Of a stretch of DNA of 64,000 nucleotides, positions 50,226 through 59,684 are shown one piece after another. Under the pieces are notes generated by a model. The model did not search any database. It was not told the DNA's origin and saw only the letters and a program-made list of their open reading frames with translations. The translations under genes were made by a program, and so were the position numbers. The first letter of the stretch is position 1. The number at the start of each line of letters is the position of its first letter. Origin of the DNA: Corynebacterium sp. ES2730-CONJ (lineage in GTDB: Bacteria > Actinomycetota > Actinomycetes > Mycobacteriales > Mycobacteriaceae); the NCBI RefSeq assembly GCF_024834055.1, contig NZ_JANUXZ010000006.1, positions 62,001 to 126,000 on the forward strand, written 5' to 3'.

Positions 50226-51889
50226 GGGCTCGATTCTAGCTGTGAGTAACCGTCAGGTGCGCGAAAGTACACCGGGATCCCGGTTTGGGTCACTGTTGGA
50301 TAATCTGCTGACACGTCCTTATGAGAGCGCACGATAATAGCTTCTGTACCTGCTGGGATAGTATGTTGGTCTGTTAGTTCTTGCAGCGAATTCACTTCGT
50401 AGGTTCGTATAGTGCTCAGATCTGGCTCTGGTAGTTCATGCTGGGGCAGTGACAGTACTCCAAGTACCAGCGCAGCTAAGGCTAGCACCCACCACGTGCG
50501 GCTCTTCGAGATCGCATAGAGTGCCCACAAGGCAATGACAATTGCCCACTTCACTGGTGAGGCTACGGTGATCACGGCTCCGTTGAGATGAGCGGCTATA
50601 TGTGCGGTAGAGATAATCCAGCGGGCTACGGGGGCGAGCACCCACAGGATGAAATCTCCGATATGTGCAAGCGGGCTTACTAGCTCTCCGAGCCCCACGC
50701 AACCGGCGGCGATGAGGCCAAAAATCGTGACCACCGGAACAGCGGGAGCGCAGATAAGGTTGGCGAAGATGCTCACCACCGAGATATGGCCCGCCATGCC
50801 TGCCACAAGTGGCATGGTGCTCAGCTGCGCGGCCAGCGCTACGCTGAGAGATTTCCATATTATCGCAGGCCCTGGCATATGACGCAGATGCCAGTAGATC
50901 CACGGATTGATCACTATAATTCCAGCCGTGGCTCCCACCGAGAGGGCAAATCCCCAGTGAGTGGCAAAACCTGGGTGGTAAAGCAAGAGTATTCCACTAC
51001 TGATAGCTAAGGCGTTCATGGGGGCGCGCACAGCGGCGGTCACTAGCGCAATCATGCCAACGGCTCCCATGAACCCAGCGCGTAATACCGAGGCCTCCAT
51101 ACCTACGACGAAAATATATGCTGCCATCACCAGTAGCGCCCCAAATGCGCGCATGCGCGGTGAACAGCGTGCTAAAAGCACGACTACTGCTGTGAGAATC
51201 ATGGTGATATTGGCTCCACTGACAGCACTGAGATGGGCTAAACCGCTGAGGATAAAATCCTGCCGCAACTGGGGACTCTGACCCGAAATATCACCGAAGA
51301 CCATGGCTGGAACTAGTGCACCGGCGTCACCGTCAATAATCTCCTCGGCGTGATGACGGAAGATTAGTCGCAGCTCATGGCGAAAAGACAGCACGGGATG
51401 CACCGGGGACGCTCGTACTGCTTCCCGCGCGTGGAAAATCAGTGCATCTAACCCCAGGCCCCTCCCATGGTCAGGATAGCCCTTCACCATTGCCAGTTCA
51501 CCAGGAATAATATTCAAGGGCCGCGGGGAGAATACCGTGATCGATCCGGGGTAGCCGGGAGGGGAAAAATGCTGCACGGCGCCACTGCCACCGACGCGGG
51601 CTGAATCGAGGGCACGCATGAGGGTGGGAGAGGAAAAAGAAAAACTCTCTGCTTGTTTGAGACGTAGCGTTGCTATAAAAAGCGCTATACTTCCGCTGCC
51701 GCTGGTAAGGATTGCTTGGCCACGATCAATACGGCTAAGAACGATCCCTAAGATGAATAGGATAAAAAGACCGACAACGATAATGAGAAGATAACTGTGA
51801 TCGTGGTAGCGGGCCTCGAATACTGCAAACATAGCCGCCCAGATAGTCGCGGCGCTGGGGAGAAGGCGTACCTGGCTCTGGGTTTTCAT
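50222..51889 (-). CDS. comEC: ComEC/Rec2 family DNA-channel protein (short form)
   Basis: A 555-residue polytopic membrane protein. The competence domain is recognisable by ALVPAMVFGDISGQ, FILSGLAHLSAVSGANITMIL and the many following helices. After the last helix only about 70 residues remain, so the C-terminal metallo-beta-lactamase domain present in many ComEC proteins is absent. In competent bacteria ComEC carries single-stranded DNA into the cell. It overlaps comEA (ATGA) and holA by four bases each. Whether this species is transformable is unknown. Confidence 0.9.
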   Translation of the reverse strand: MKTQSQVRLLPSAATIWAAMFAVFEARYHDHSYLLIIVVGLFILFILGIVLSRIDRGQAILTSGSGSIALFIATLRLKQAESFSFSSPTLMRALDSARVGGSGAVQHFSPPGYPGSITVFSPRPLNIIPGELAMVKGYPDHGRGLGLDALIFHAREAVRASPVHPVLSFRHELRLIFRHHAEEIIDGDAGALVPAMVFGDISGQSPQLRQDFILSGLAHLSAVSGANITMILTAVVVLLARCSPRMRAFGALLVMAAYIFVVGMEASVLRAGFMGAVGMIALVTAAVRAPMNALAISSGILLLYHPGFATHWGFALSVGATAGIIVINPWIYWHLRHMPGPAIIWKSLSVALAAQLSTMPLVAGMAGHISVVSIFANLICAPAVPVVTIFGLIAAGCVGLGELVSPLAHIGDFILWVLAPVARWIISTAHIAAHLNGAVITVASPVKWAIVIALWALYAISKSRTWWVLALAALVLGVLSLPQHELPEPDLSTIRTYEVNSLQELTDQHTIPAGTEAIIVRSHKDVSADYPTVTQTGIPVYFRAPDGYSQLESSP

Positions 51890-52653
51890 AAGACGAGTTG
51901 ATCTTTGAGAGCCGCAAATTTACTCGGGCCAATGCCCTTGACATCCTGAAGTTGTTCGATAGTACTGAAAGCTCCGACGCGCTCGCGGTACGCAATGATG
52001 GCCTCTGCTGTTTTGGTCCCGATACCGGGAAGAGACTCTAATTCTTCGCGCCCCGCCGAGTTGAGAGCTACCCGCTTCGGAGTGCCGCCTGATACCGCGG
52101 GAGCATCAGCGATCGAGGCATCTGTGTCGGACTCCACGGTAATCTGCATACCATCGGTGAGTCGCTGGGCTAGGTTAATACCTGCCAGAGAAATGGCATT
52201 CTCAAAGCCTGCGCGCTTAAGGGCATCCGCTATACGCGCATCAGGATCACTAAAGCGATACAACCCAGGGTGCTCCACGGCGCCGACGACAGCCACCACA
52301 ATCTCCGTTCTCGGTGGCGCCACTGGTAAAGGGGTGGGGATCGCACCAGTCACACGGAGTACAGGTTGCGGAGCTGGAGATTCGTAGGCGAAAGCTCCCA
52401 GCCACACCGCAATGACCCCAATTAGCCCCACGCTCACCACCACCAGCGCAACTAGAGGGCTCACTGTCAGTCGTGGGGTGCAGTCGAGAGGATTATTAAA
52501 GGCCAGCTCTTCCTGCGCAGGGTGAGACCGGTAGAGCTCTTTGATGCGGCGTGAAGATATAGAGCCCGTCGGTCGATCGCGCCGCCGAATCGTATCCACA
52601 ACGGCGGCGAACCTGCCTTCAGACCTAGTAGTATCCTCCATACCTTCAAGCAA
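51886..52653 (-). CDS. comEA: ComEA-type DNA-binding protein
   Basis: A 255-residue membrane-anchored protein. It has a cytoplasmic N-terminus, a membrane segment (about 72-92), an SLBB-like domain (about 115-170, VVGAVEHPGLYRF) and a helix-hairpin-helix pair at the C-terminus (ALNSAGREELESLPGIGTKTAEAIIAYRE, QLQDVKGIGPSKFAALKD) that binds DNA outside the membrane. It is coupled to comEC. The start may be ATG 52653 or 52641. A 7-bp tandem repeat lies about 65 bp upstream. Confidence 0.93.
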   Translation of the reverse strand: MLEGMEDTTRSEGRFAAVVDTIRRRDRPTGSISSRRIKELYRSHPAQEELAFNNPLDCTPRLTVSPLVALVVVSVGLIGVIAVWLGAFAYESPAPQPVLRVTGAIPTPLPVAPPRTEIVVAVVGAVEHPGLYRFSDPDARIADALKRAGFENAISLAGINLAQRLTDGMQITVESDTDASIADAPAVSGGTPKRVALNSAGREELESLPGIGTKTAEAIIAYRERVGAFSTIEQLQDVKGIGPSKFAALKDQLVL

Positions 52654-52716
52654 AGAGTAGATCAGCCTGGACCGCGACTTAACTCATTGGGGCTTGAAGG
52701 ATTGTGTGGATAAATT

Positions 52717-52737
52717 CTCTGCTCTCTGCTCTCTGCT
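52717..52737. repeat. three copies of CTCTGCT upstream of comEA
   Basis: A perfect 7-bp tandem repeat, three copies, 64 bp upstream of the comEA start in the probable promoter region. Such repeats can change copy number by slippage. Confidence 0.75.
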
Positions 52738-52774
52738 GCGTGCGAATAGGATTCAATAAAATTTAGGGCGCCGT

Positions 52775-53896
52775 TTATTGCCAGTGATCTAAACGAGTAG
52801 GCCACCGCGACATATCGACCTCGTCTGCCGGATTTTCCCTGACCAGATTAGGGCCTATTTCGTATTCCATATGGTAGTCCGTGATCCGCACTGAATCTCC
52901 ACGAGTATCGAAGAATAGATTGCCAACCTTCGTAATCGCTTCATCCTTCATATCAGTAAAAGAGTCAGCATTGCCGAGATTTAAGTAGTCGGTATAGATA
53001 CCGGTGGGGTACGAGAATGACATACTCACCGAGTAGTACCCTTTCTCGCCGGGAGATATTAGCGGGGCGGGCACACGGCGGGTATCGACTGGTGGGAAGA
53101 TGGGTTCTGGGGCTAGGCAGTCAACCTGATCGGTGAAGTTATAATCGAAAGAGCTCAAAAGTGTGCACCGCATGGTGATCTCGCCGATAGGTATATTGAC
53201 GTAGTAACCAGCCCAATCTTCCTCGTAATCATAGAGCTTGTGGGAGATATTGCCGAGACGGGTATAGCTGAAGCTATCCCCGGGTGGCGGTGAGCGATGG
53301 AAATCAGTGCGCATCATATTCGAGGTATTGCCAGTAGGCTCGTGCCTGCCTTTTTCCACCACGTCCTGTGGGCTCAGCGTGTAGTTTATTGTATAATCAA
53401 AGGTTTCACCGTTGTACATAATCTTGCTCTGGTAATCAACCGTGGCGGTAGCACCATCAAGGGAGATATCTTTTACCTCATTGATAAAAGGCATATCTTG
53501 TCCGGGGATGAAGTGCTCACCAGCAAAGAAGAGCACCGCCTTTTTGGGAGGAAGTTGCGAACCAACAAACTCAGGTGGTCGACCTTCTATAACGATATAA
53601 GAGTAATCTGCGCATGGATCGAAGTGGTTATCAATAACGTCTGTCTCCAACCAATAGTTATTGTCTTTCCCTGCGGTCTCGGTATTTATTTTCTGTGGTG
53701 ATCCCCACAGCCCAAATTCAGTTTCGAGAAGATCTAGCTGTGGATTCTCGCACGCTGGTTGCGGGCTGGAGGTAGTTTCAAGGTCAGCTACCGCCTGGGT
53801 TTGAGGGGTATCAGATGGTGTAGAACATGAGCTTAGTACGAGGCCGACAAGCACAACGAGGCTTGGGTAGAAGGATCGACGGGAGGGAAGAGACAT
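52775..53896 (-). CDS. lipoprotein with LppP/LprE-like domain
   Basis: A 373-residue lipoprotein. The signal peptide ends in LSSC (Cys24). The segment from about 85 to 200, with HFDPCADYSYIVIEG, KKAVLFFAGEHFI and the following strands, resembles the LppP/LprE lipoprotein family of actinobacteria, whose role is unknown. The C-terminal half (from about 205) is a second, strand-rich region with no recognised family. The gene is single, with long flanks. It is likely exposed at the cell surface. Confidence 0.78.
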   Translation of the reverse strand: MSLPSRRSFYPSLVVLVGLVLSSCSTPSDTPQTQAVADLETTSSPQPACENPQLDLLETEFGLWGSPQKINTETAGKDNNYWLETDVIDNHFDPCADYSYIVIEGRPPEFVGSQLPPKKAVLFFAGEHFIPGQDMPFINEVKDISLDGATATVDYQSKIMYNGETFDYTINYTLSPQDVVEKGRHEPTGNTSNMMRTDFHRSPPPGDSFSYTRLGNISHKLYDYEEDWAGYYVNIPIGEITMRCTLLSSFDYNFTDQVDCLAPEPIFPPVDTRRVPAPLISPGEKGYYSVSMSFSYPTGIYTDYLNLGNADSFTDMKDEAITKVGNLFFDTRGDSVRITDYHMEYEIGPNLVRENPADEVDMSRWPTRLDHWQ

Positions 53897-54315
53897 AACA
53901 ACCTTTGGTAGAGAAAATGGATGTATTCGCGATCCCTAATTTAATTCATAATTGGAACTTTTCTCCTCGATAAGCCCGTAATGGGGGTAATCCCCATCGG
54001 ATTAGATTGATGAGGGTCGATCCCCGCTGAAGAATAACTTCCGTCCCTATACCCAATTAGCCGCGTTGCTACCTCTGATCCCCCACAGTATCGAACCGGA
54101 TCGAAGCTACCATCCCAGTGCCTAAACGAAGAGCTCTCCCGATCACTGCTGGTTTCTGGATGGGACTCCTCACCCACCTGTGCTGGAACTCTGTTGCAAG
54201 AACGTCTGTCAGAGCGTCTGGAGGGCTATGCCTAAAACGCTCTGTTTAGAAAAAGTGCGCGGTCAGCTGTGAGTAATTTGCGGGCGCACAGCGATATTTT
54301 TACGGAGAAGCGTAT
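53897..54315. other. 420-bp intergenic region, no gene supported
   Basis: A 78-residue frame on the minus strand (53941-54177) has no ribosome binding site and no recognisable product. I see no clear terminator for the ABC pair that ends at 54316. Confidence 0.4.
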
Positions 54316-56067
54316 CTACGCTAGGTGCCACCCTTTGGCTTTCGCTCGGCTATCCCAGAAATCACGGTAGGTCCCAGTGCGAGCGTATAACTGCTCATGG
54401 GTTCCGATATCCTCGATCTCGCCTTGAGCGTTGAGCGTCACAATCTGATCCGCACCCATAATGGTGTCTAATTTATGCGCGATAACTACGACAGTGGAGG
54501 TTTCGCGCAATGTGGCAAATGCCGCCACGATATTTGCCTCATTTTCGGGATCGAGGGCGCTGGTAGCTTCGTCGAAAAGCACGATGGGCGCATTTTTTAG
54601 CAGCGCGCGAGCTATGGCCACGCGCTGCCTTTCGCCCCCACTTAAAGACTTACCTCCCTCGCCGACCGGGCTCTCCCATCCGTTGGGAAGGCGTCGCACA
54701 ATTTCGGTCACACCGGCTAATGCGGCAGCCTCTTTGACCTCATCATCGGTAGCGGTGGGCCGGCCGATCCTGATATTGGCGATCAGAGTGTCATCAAAAA
54801 GATAGACTTCTTGAAAGACCATCGATAGCTGCGACATTAGGGTGCGTGTCTTTAACTCCTTGACATTCGCACCGCCAACTTTGACCGCTCCGGAATCTAC
54901 TTCATAGAACCTCGATATCAGCCGTGCCACTGTCGTTTTGCCACTTCCGGAAGGCCCCACTAGGGCTACCATCGACCGAGGTGGAACTAGGAAACTAACA
55001 TTCTTGATCACGGGAGTATTTTCTAGATAGGAGAAGGTCACGTGCTCAAATTCCACACTGCCCGGCGTAGGTTGCGCTGCATCCTCACGAGGTTCTGGCA
55101 GCGCTTCAGCGGTGAGCACCTCGTAGAATGCTTCGGCGCTACTACGCCTGGATTCCAGACCGAAAGAACTTTCCGCAAGGATCAGCAACAACTGGGAAAA
55201 GCGCAGTGTTACCCCCATAAAAGCAATGGTTTCTATAGGGCTAAGGGAACCGTCCAAACTGAGTTGTGCAATGAGCGTCATAAGGGCCACCACCACAACT
55301 TGAGTCAAACTTCCAGTTAAGGCATTAGCGAGAAACTCCCACCACAGCAAGCGGGACTTCCGTTGCCGCCACTGAGTAGTTGCCGCCGTTAAGGGGGCGA
55401 AATCTTGACTCCTACCGCATGCGCGTAGGGCCGGCTGGCAGTGGGTAAATTCTACGACGCGGTCACTGATCTCTTTTTCTAAAGGTTCAGCCTGAGCGTG
55501 AGCGTAGTGACCAATTGCCGAGGAGAGATAGACGAAGACGAGAAATATCAACATAGAGACAGCTAGCAAGATTCCGAGGGTGATATTCCATGCCAGCATG
55601 CACACCAAGATGACAACAATGGCTGCCATTTTCCCAGCAATAGGACCCATGAGGTGAGCGAAGATCTCAGAGGTAAGCATGAGCTCGCCCGAGACCAGGC
55701 GGGACAGCCGACCTGCTATTGGCTGCTGAAACCATCCGAGCGGCAGTCGTGCTACCTGATGACCAATTGACCGGTGGATATTCTGAACAATATCGAGGGC
55801 CGCTGCGTAGCTAAGACGGGTATCGATATATCCCAAGACAGCCGCTATGATCGCTGAGAGTATGAATACTACTAGCCAGCCATAGGCACTAAGCCCCCAG
55901 GCGGGAGTATCTGTTGATAAAGCGTAAATAGCAGGAATAATAAGAAATAGCGACAACCCTTCGAGGACTCCCATCGCAATGCTAGATATGATCGCGCGGT
56001 AGAGACACCGAGGATCAGTGAGAAAAACGCTACTCAGCGAAAAGAAAGAGAAAATGAGAGGTTTCAT
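54316..56067 (-). CDS. ABC transporter (membrane + ATPase), IrtB/YbtQ-like
   Basis: A 583-residue half-transporter: six membrane helices (about 1-300) followed by an ATPase domain with Walker A GPSGSGKTT, signature LSGGERQR and Walker B VLFDEATSALD. It is of exporter fold, but the tandem arrangement of two such proteins, six bases apart, with short extra segments matches the siderophore-iron importers IrtAB and YbtPQ. The iron-box-like site upstream of the partner supports a role in iron uptake. Function as importer or exporter cannot be proved from sequence. It forms a heterodimer with the upstream gene product. Confidence 0.85.
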   Translation of the reverse strand: MKPLIFSFFSLSSVFLTDPRCLYRAIISSIAMGVLEGLSLFLIIPAIYALSTDTPAWGLSAYGWLVVFILSAIIAAVLGYIDTRLSYAAALDIVQNIHRSIGHQVARLPLGWFQQPIAGRLSRLVSGELMLTSEIFAHLMGPIAGKMAAIVVILVCMLAWNITLGILLAVSMLIFLVFVYLSSAIGHYAHAQAEPLEKEISDRVVEFTHCQPALRACGRSQDFAPLTAATTQWRQRKSRLLWWEFLANALTGSLTQVVVVALMTLIAQLSLDGSLSPIETIAFMGVTLRFSQLLLILAESSFGLESRRSSAEAFYEVLTAEALPEPREDAAQPTPGSVEFEHVTFSYLENTPVIKNVSFLVPPRSMVALVGPSGSGKTTVARLISRFYEVDSGAVKVGGANVKELKTRTLMSQLSMVFQEVYLFDDTLIANIRIGRPTATDDEVKEAAALAGVTEIVRRLPNGWESPVGEGGKSLSGGERQRVAIARALLKNAPIVLFDEATSALDPENEANIVAAFATLRETSTVVVIAHKLDTIMGADQIVTLNAQGEIEDIGTHEQLYARTGTYRDFWDSRAKAKGWHLA

Positions 56068-56073
56068 AACGTC

Positions 56074-57894
56074 TTAATGTCCTTTCCGCTGAGATTCCAG
56101 CGACCTGAGGTGGGCGGATTGAGATGTGGTCAGTAACTGCTGATACAGCGGATGACCTTGGAGGTCCTTTGCACTTCCCGCTGCTGCGACATGGCCGTGT
56201 TCTAGGACTATGATCTGATCAGCACCCACAATTGATTCCAGACGATGCGCAATAACTAGCACCGTTTTACCCTTAACTAAGGTGGTCAGCGCTTGCTGAA
56301 TATCTGCTTCCGATTCGGGGTCAGCAAATGCCGTGGCCTCATCCAGGATGAGGATCGGGGCATCCACTAAAAGTGCTCGCGCGATGGCAATTCGTTGAGC
56401 CTGGCCCCCGGAGAAATGAGTGTCCGTTCCGACGATAGTGTCAAAACCCTTCGGGAGAGCCTCAATGGTGTCAAGAATATGCGCCTTGTGTGCTGCATCG
56501 CGGATTTCCTCCATTGTGGCCTCGAGCCTGCCGAGGGCGATATTATCGCGCACGGAGATTCTCAAGAGTTGCGGATCTTGTAGCACGAAGGAGACCGTGT
56601 CATAGAGCATCCGTGTGGATAGTTCGCGCACGTCGACACCGCCGATGGTGATCCTCCCTGAGTCAGGATCATTAAATCGAGCAACCAAGGTGGCTAGAGT
56701 AGTCTTACCAGAACCACTGGCACCGATGAGTGCCGTTACCGTGTCCTCGCGAAGAGTCATGGTCACGTGATTGGCCGCTATATGCTCACCGTACGAGAAG
56801 GATACGTCTTCAAAGCGGATCTCGTTTCCTCGTGGTTGTAGCTTAGTATTGGGGACCGAAAGAATAGGAGTGTCGAGAGTTATCAGCAGACGACGGGCAG
56901 CAGCGCCTGCTAATTGATAGGCCCACATCATATTGCTCAATACGGTGATGGCACTGGGAATCATCAGAGCGATGAGGGTGGTCGCCAGTACATCTGGTGG
57001 AGTCACCCAGCCTGCTCGAATCATGAGGATGCCACCACCCAGATTGATTGCCATCAGAATGGGGATAGATATCGAGGCGGCCGCCATGGCAGAACCTTTG
57101 AGCATAGGCGTAACCCACGCTAGATAAAACGTAGAGAAATCATCGGCAGCATCTTGATAGCGTTTATGGGATTGTCCCACCGCCCCAAAGGCCTTAACCA
57201 CCGAGATTCCCGTAAAGAATTCCACCATAGTGGCAGATACGCGACCTAGGTGAGCGTCCATCTCAACGGTTTTTTCGCCCATGCCGCTGAGCATCCAAAT
57301 ATTAGCTGCGATATAAAAAGGAAAGCTCGCAACCGTGAGCAGCCCTAGCCTCCAATCGATTAAAAAGGCCAGCATTAAAAGGGCGACAGGAGTAATAATG
57401 GCTTGGGTGACGTCTACCGGTTGGTGTGCTACCAAGGCGTGGATCTGCCCGATATCTTCCTGCAATGCTTTGCGAACTTTGCCGGCATTAGTTTTTGAAA
57501 ACCATCCCAAAGGAGCGCTGGAGATTCGATCAAGAATACGCTGACGAATAATCGCGGCTAATCTAATATCGGCGAAGTGGGTAATGGCCAAGGCTATGGC
57601 GTTAATAAATAATCGTCCGCAGAACATTCCCACGAGGAGATACACACTCGCCCATACAGATTGCTCGTCAACCGGCAGATCCTGACTATAGGCGCTGTAG
57701 AGGGTATCGCCCACCTGGATCAATGCGATATAGGGGCCGATGGCCAGGAAGCCCGCAATAATTGCTAAGAATCGACCGATTCCTAGACGTAGAGCTATGG
57801 GCCGAAGTAATTCTTTCAGGGCTGATTTTCCTTCTTCTCGCTCTCGCTTTAGTTTTTCACGCTCTGGTGCGCTGATGGTGGATGTCGACGCCAT
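56074..57894 (-). CDS. ABC transporter (membrane + ATPase), IrtA/YbtP-like
   Basis: A 606-residue half-transporter with six membrane helices (about 30-330) and an ATPase domain with Walker A GASGSGKTT, signature FSGGQAQR and Walker B LILDEATAFAD. It lacks the siderophore-interacting flavin domain found at the N-terminus of mycobacterial IrtA. GAAGGGA precedes the ATG. The gene leads a two-gene operon. A TTAGG-N4-CCTAA palindrome lies about 83-96 bp before the start, pointing to repression by a DtxR/IdeR-type regulator in iron-rich conditions. No siderophore genes are nearby. Confidence 0.86.
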   Translation of the reverse strand: MASTSTISAPEREKLKREREEGKSALKELLRPIALRLGIGRFLAIIAGFLAIGPYIALIQVGDTLYSAYSQDLPVDEQSVWASVYLLVGMFCGRLFINAIALAITHFADIRLAAIIRQRILDRISSAPLGWFSKTNAGKVRKALQEDIGQIHALVAHQPVDVTQAIITPVALLMLAFLIDWRLGLLTVASFPFYIAANIWMLSGMGEKTVEMDAHLGRVSATMVEFFTGISVVKAFGAVGQSHKRYQDAADDFSTFYLAWVTPMLKGSAMAAASISIPILMAINLGGGILMIRAGWVTPPDVLATTLIALMIPSAITVLSNMMWAYQLAGAAARRLLITLDTPILSVPNTKLQPRGNEIRFEDVSFSYGEHIAANHVTMTLREDTVTALIGASGSGKTTLATLVARFNDPDSGRITIGGVDVRELSTRMLYDTVSFVLQDPQLLRISVRDNIALGRLEATMEEIRDAAHKAHILDTIEALPKGFDTIVGTDTHFSGGQAQRIAIARALLVDAPILILDEATAFADPESEADIQQALTTLVKGKTVLVIAHRLESIVGADQIIVLEHGHVAAAGSAKDLQGHPLYQQLLTTSQSAHLRSLESQRKGH

Positions 57895-57976
57895 AATTAT
57901 TCCCTTCCGGCGAGGAGTCTAAGGGGGTAGCAATATCTAGAAAGAGGTTGACGACAATGTCCACTACCTGGCTTTC

Positions 57977-57990
57977 TTAGGCTTACCTAA
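57977..57990. promoter_or_regulatory. TTAGGCTTACCTAA, DtxR/IdeR-like site before the ABC pair
   Basis: It shares the TTAGG-N4-CCTAA pattern with the palindrome in front of nrdI at 32880-32893. Its place upstream of the IrtAB-like genes is as expected for an iron-dependent operator. Confidence 0.55.
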
Positions 57991-58710
57991 TTGAGCTTGT
58001 GAGTAAGTTTCAGTAAACTCGCTACTCCCCCATAAAGCAAGGATTAGTGGTACACCACTCTCTTCGCTCCCCCGTCTCAAGTGTGGAAGAGACTGAGGCG
58101 GGCACCTTAAATTCGGTCATACGTTGCGAGTTATCTCAACCAGCTCCCATAAGATGAAGATTTCCTTCTATACCTGAGAGAATGGTTATCTTCCTATCTA
58201 GGCAGTTCGGGTATCGAGTCACCCAAGGCTGGTGGGCTGGGATCCCTGTCAGCGCACTCGAGGCCCGAGGAAGGGTCTAGCGGCGTTCAGGAATTCCTCT
58301 GGCACTATAACGTCGGACTTCCAGGTAGGAAACACTTGGGCGGGGCAGCTGGTATGGCACCGGGCGACATCCGCCCCCGCCGAAGGTTCGAATCATGATG
58401 GGAGGGACCAAAAGACGGCGAAATATGGCTACTACCTGCGCAGCGCCACCTCGCTACCACGCATATACAGATGACAAAAGCGCGCCGCAGTCAGCGCTCA
58501 GCCTCGTTCAGCATAGGTGAGCTGCCTACAACTTCTCTAGGGCCACTCTCATTGTGCCCACACGTGTCTTCGAAGCTAGAGGTGAGCTCGCACTTTTTCC
58601 TCTAGGAACCGCTGGCGAGCGATTGAACCCATACTTAGATCGCAGCAGGTCTGCCTTCATATCGATTGTGTTGTAATAGCAATGAGACCTTCCCTTGCCA
58701 CGGTTGCGCC

Positions 58711-58760
58711 TGATAGAGCCTGATAGTGACCGGTAGAGCCTGGTAGAACCTGGTAGAACC
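58711..58760. repeat. 10-bp tandem repeat, five copies (TGRTAGARCC)
   Basis: TGATAGAGCC, TGATAGTGAC, CGGTAGAGCC, TGGTAGAACC and TGGTAGAACC follow each other without gaps; the last two copies are identical. The period equals one DNA helical turn. It lies 34 bp past the degV stop codon. Confidence 0.85.
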
Positions 58761-58793
58761 TAGCACAGCAGTTTAAAAACCTTCCAAAACTGA

Positions 58794-59591
58794 CTAGTTA
58801 TCGTCTGGCGCTTGAGAGAAAACCGTGGATACTCCCACGGCACCGACCCCGCAATGGACGGCTAGTATTGGATCCATATCAGTGATCATGATGGCCGAAC
58901 CCTTGGGGAGATTGTCCCTTAGTTGCTTTTCCAACAAGCGCGCCGCATCCTTAGCCTCATGCTGCTGTATAGCTATAAAGACTGGTAAATTCGCTGCGCG
59001 TTGGACTATCAGCTCGGTAAGCTTTGTCAAAGCTTTAGCTTGGGTTCGAGTCTTCGCTGCTAACTCAATCCGACCCGAACGTACCTGCAGAATGGGTTTG
59101 ATTGCCAAGGTGGTTGATAGCATTGCGGTAGCGGCACTAATGCGCCCGGATTTCCACATCTGCTCGATGCGCGGCAGAAATAACCAGGTAGCTGAACGTG
59201 CTAGAGTATCTTCCGCCAATTCGATACATTCGGGAAGGGGCGCGCCATCTTGTGCGATCCGCGCCGCCGCCATCGCAGCCGCCCCGACCGACATGCCAAT
59301 ACTTTGAGTATCTACCACGGCAACATTCTGGTTAAAAATAGAAGCTGCGGTTACTGCAGCTGACCATGTTGAGGAGAGTTCTTTCGATAGGTGCAGGGCA
59401 AGAACCCCCTCATCGCCTCCGCGCTCAAGTTGGCGCGCATACTGAGCTGTTAGCTCCAAAGCACTAAGGCCCGACGTGGACTGGTCGTGGTCGCTATTGA
59501 CAATATGGAGGTCAATGACAGTGATATCGAGTTCATCAACAACATGATGTGGGAGTCCCGCAGAAGAATCGGTCACGATACGAACTGGCAT
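58794..59591 (-). CDS. degV: DegV-family fatty-acid-binding protein
   Basis: A 265-residue DegV protein. The N-terminus MPVRIVTDSSAGLP, the central VVDTQSIGMSVGAAAMAAARIA and the TWLFLPRIEQMWKSGRISAATAML block are family features. DegV/FakB proteins hold fatty acids; FakB members present them to a kinase. GAGAAAGGGA precedes ATG 59591, which is preferred over a longer frame to 59636. It closes the proB-to-degV gene set. Confidence 0.92.
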   Translation of the reverse strand: MPVRIVTDSSAGLPHHVVDELDITVIDLHIVNSDHDQSTSGLSALELTAQYARQLERGGDEGVLALHLSKELSSTWSAAVTAASIFNQNVAVVDTQSIGMSVGAAAMAAARIAQDGAPLPECIELAEDTLARSATWLFLPRIEQMWKSGRISAATAMLSTTLAIKPILQVRSGRIELAAKTRTQAKALTKLTELIVQRAANLPVFIAIQQHEAKDAARLLEKQLRDNLPKGSAIMITDMDPILAVHCGVGAVGVSTVFSQAPDDN

Positions 59592-59684
59592 AGATTCCCT
59601 TTCTCCACAAATTTTATACCCAGCGGTTGCACCCAATAATGTGGGAACCCCTATGAGCCTAGCAATAGGGCGCTACCGAGGTGG

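Larger units (their letters stand above)
57895..58793. other. 900-bp intergenic region: iron box, GC-rich segment, tandem repeat
   Basis: The left end carries the ABC promoter with the TTAGG-N4-CCTAA site. A GC-rich part (about 58230-58460) contains GGTTCGAATC, a tRNA-like T-loop, but no complete tRNA can be folded. The right end has a 10-bp tandem repeat (58711-58760). No gene is supported. Confidence 0.4.

Noticed and set aside
53941-54177. 78-residue frame in the gap before the ABC pair
   Set aside because: No ribosome binding site, no family, and composition unlike neighbouring genes.
58340-58415. tRNA-like stretch containing GGTTCGAATC and a GGGC-GACATCC-GCCC arm
   Set aside because: The T-stem does not pair, no acceptor stem matches the sequence before ACCA, and the anticodon loop lacks U33. 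At most a tRNA relic.
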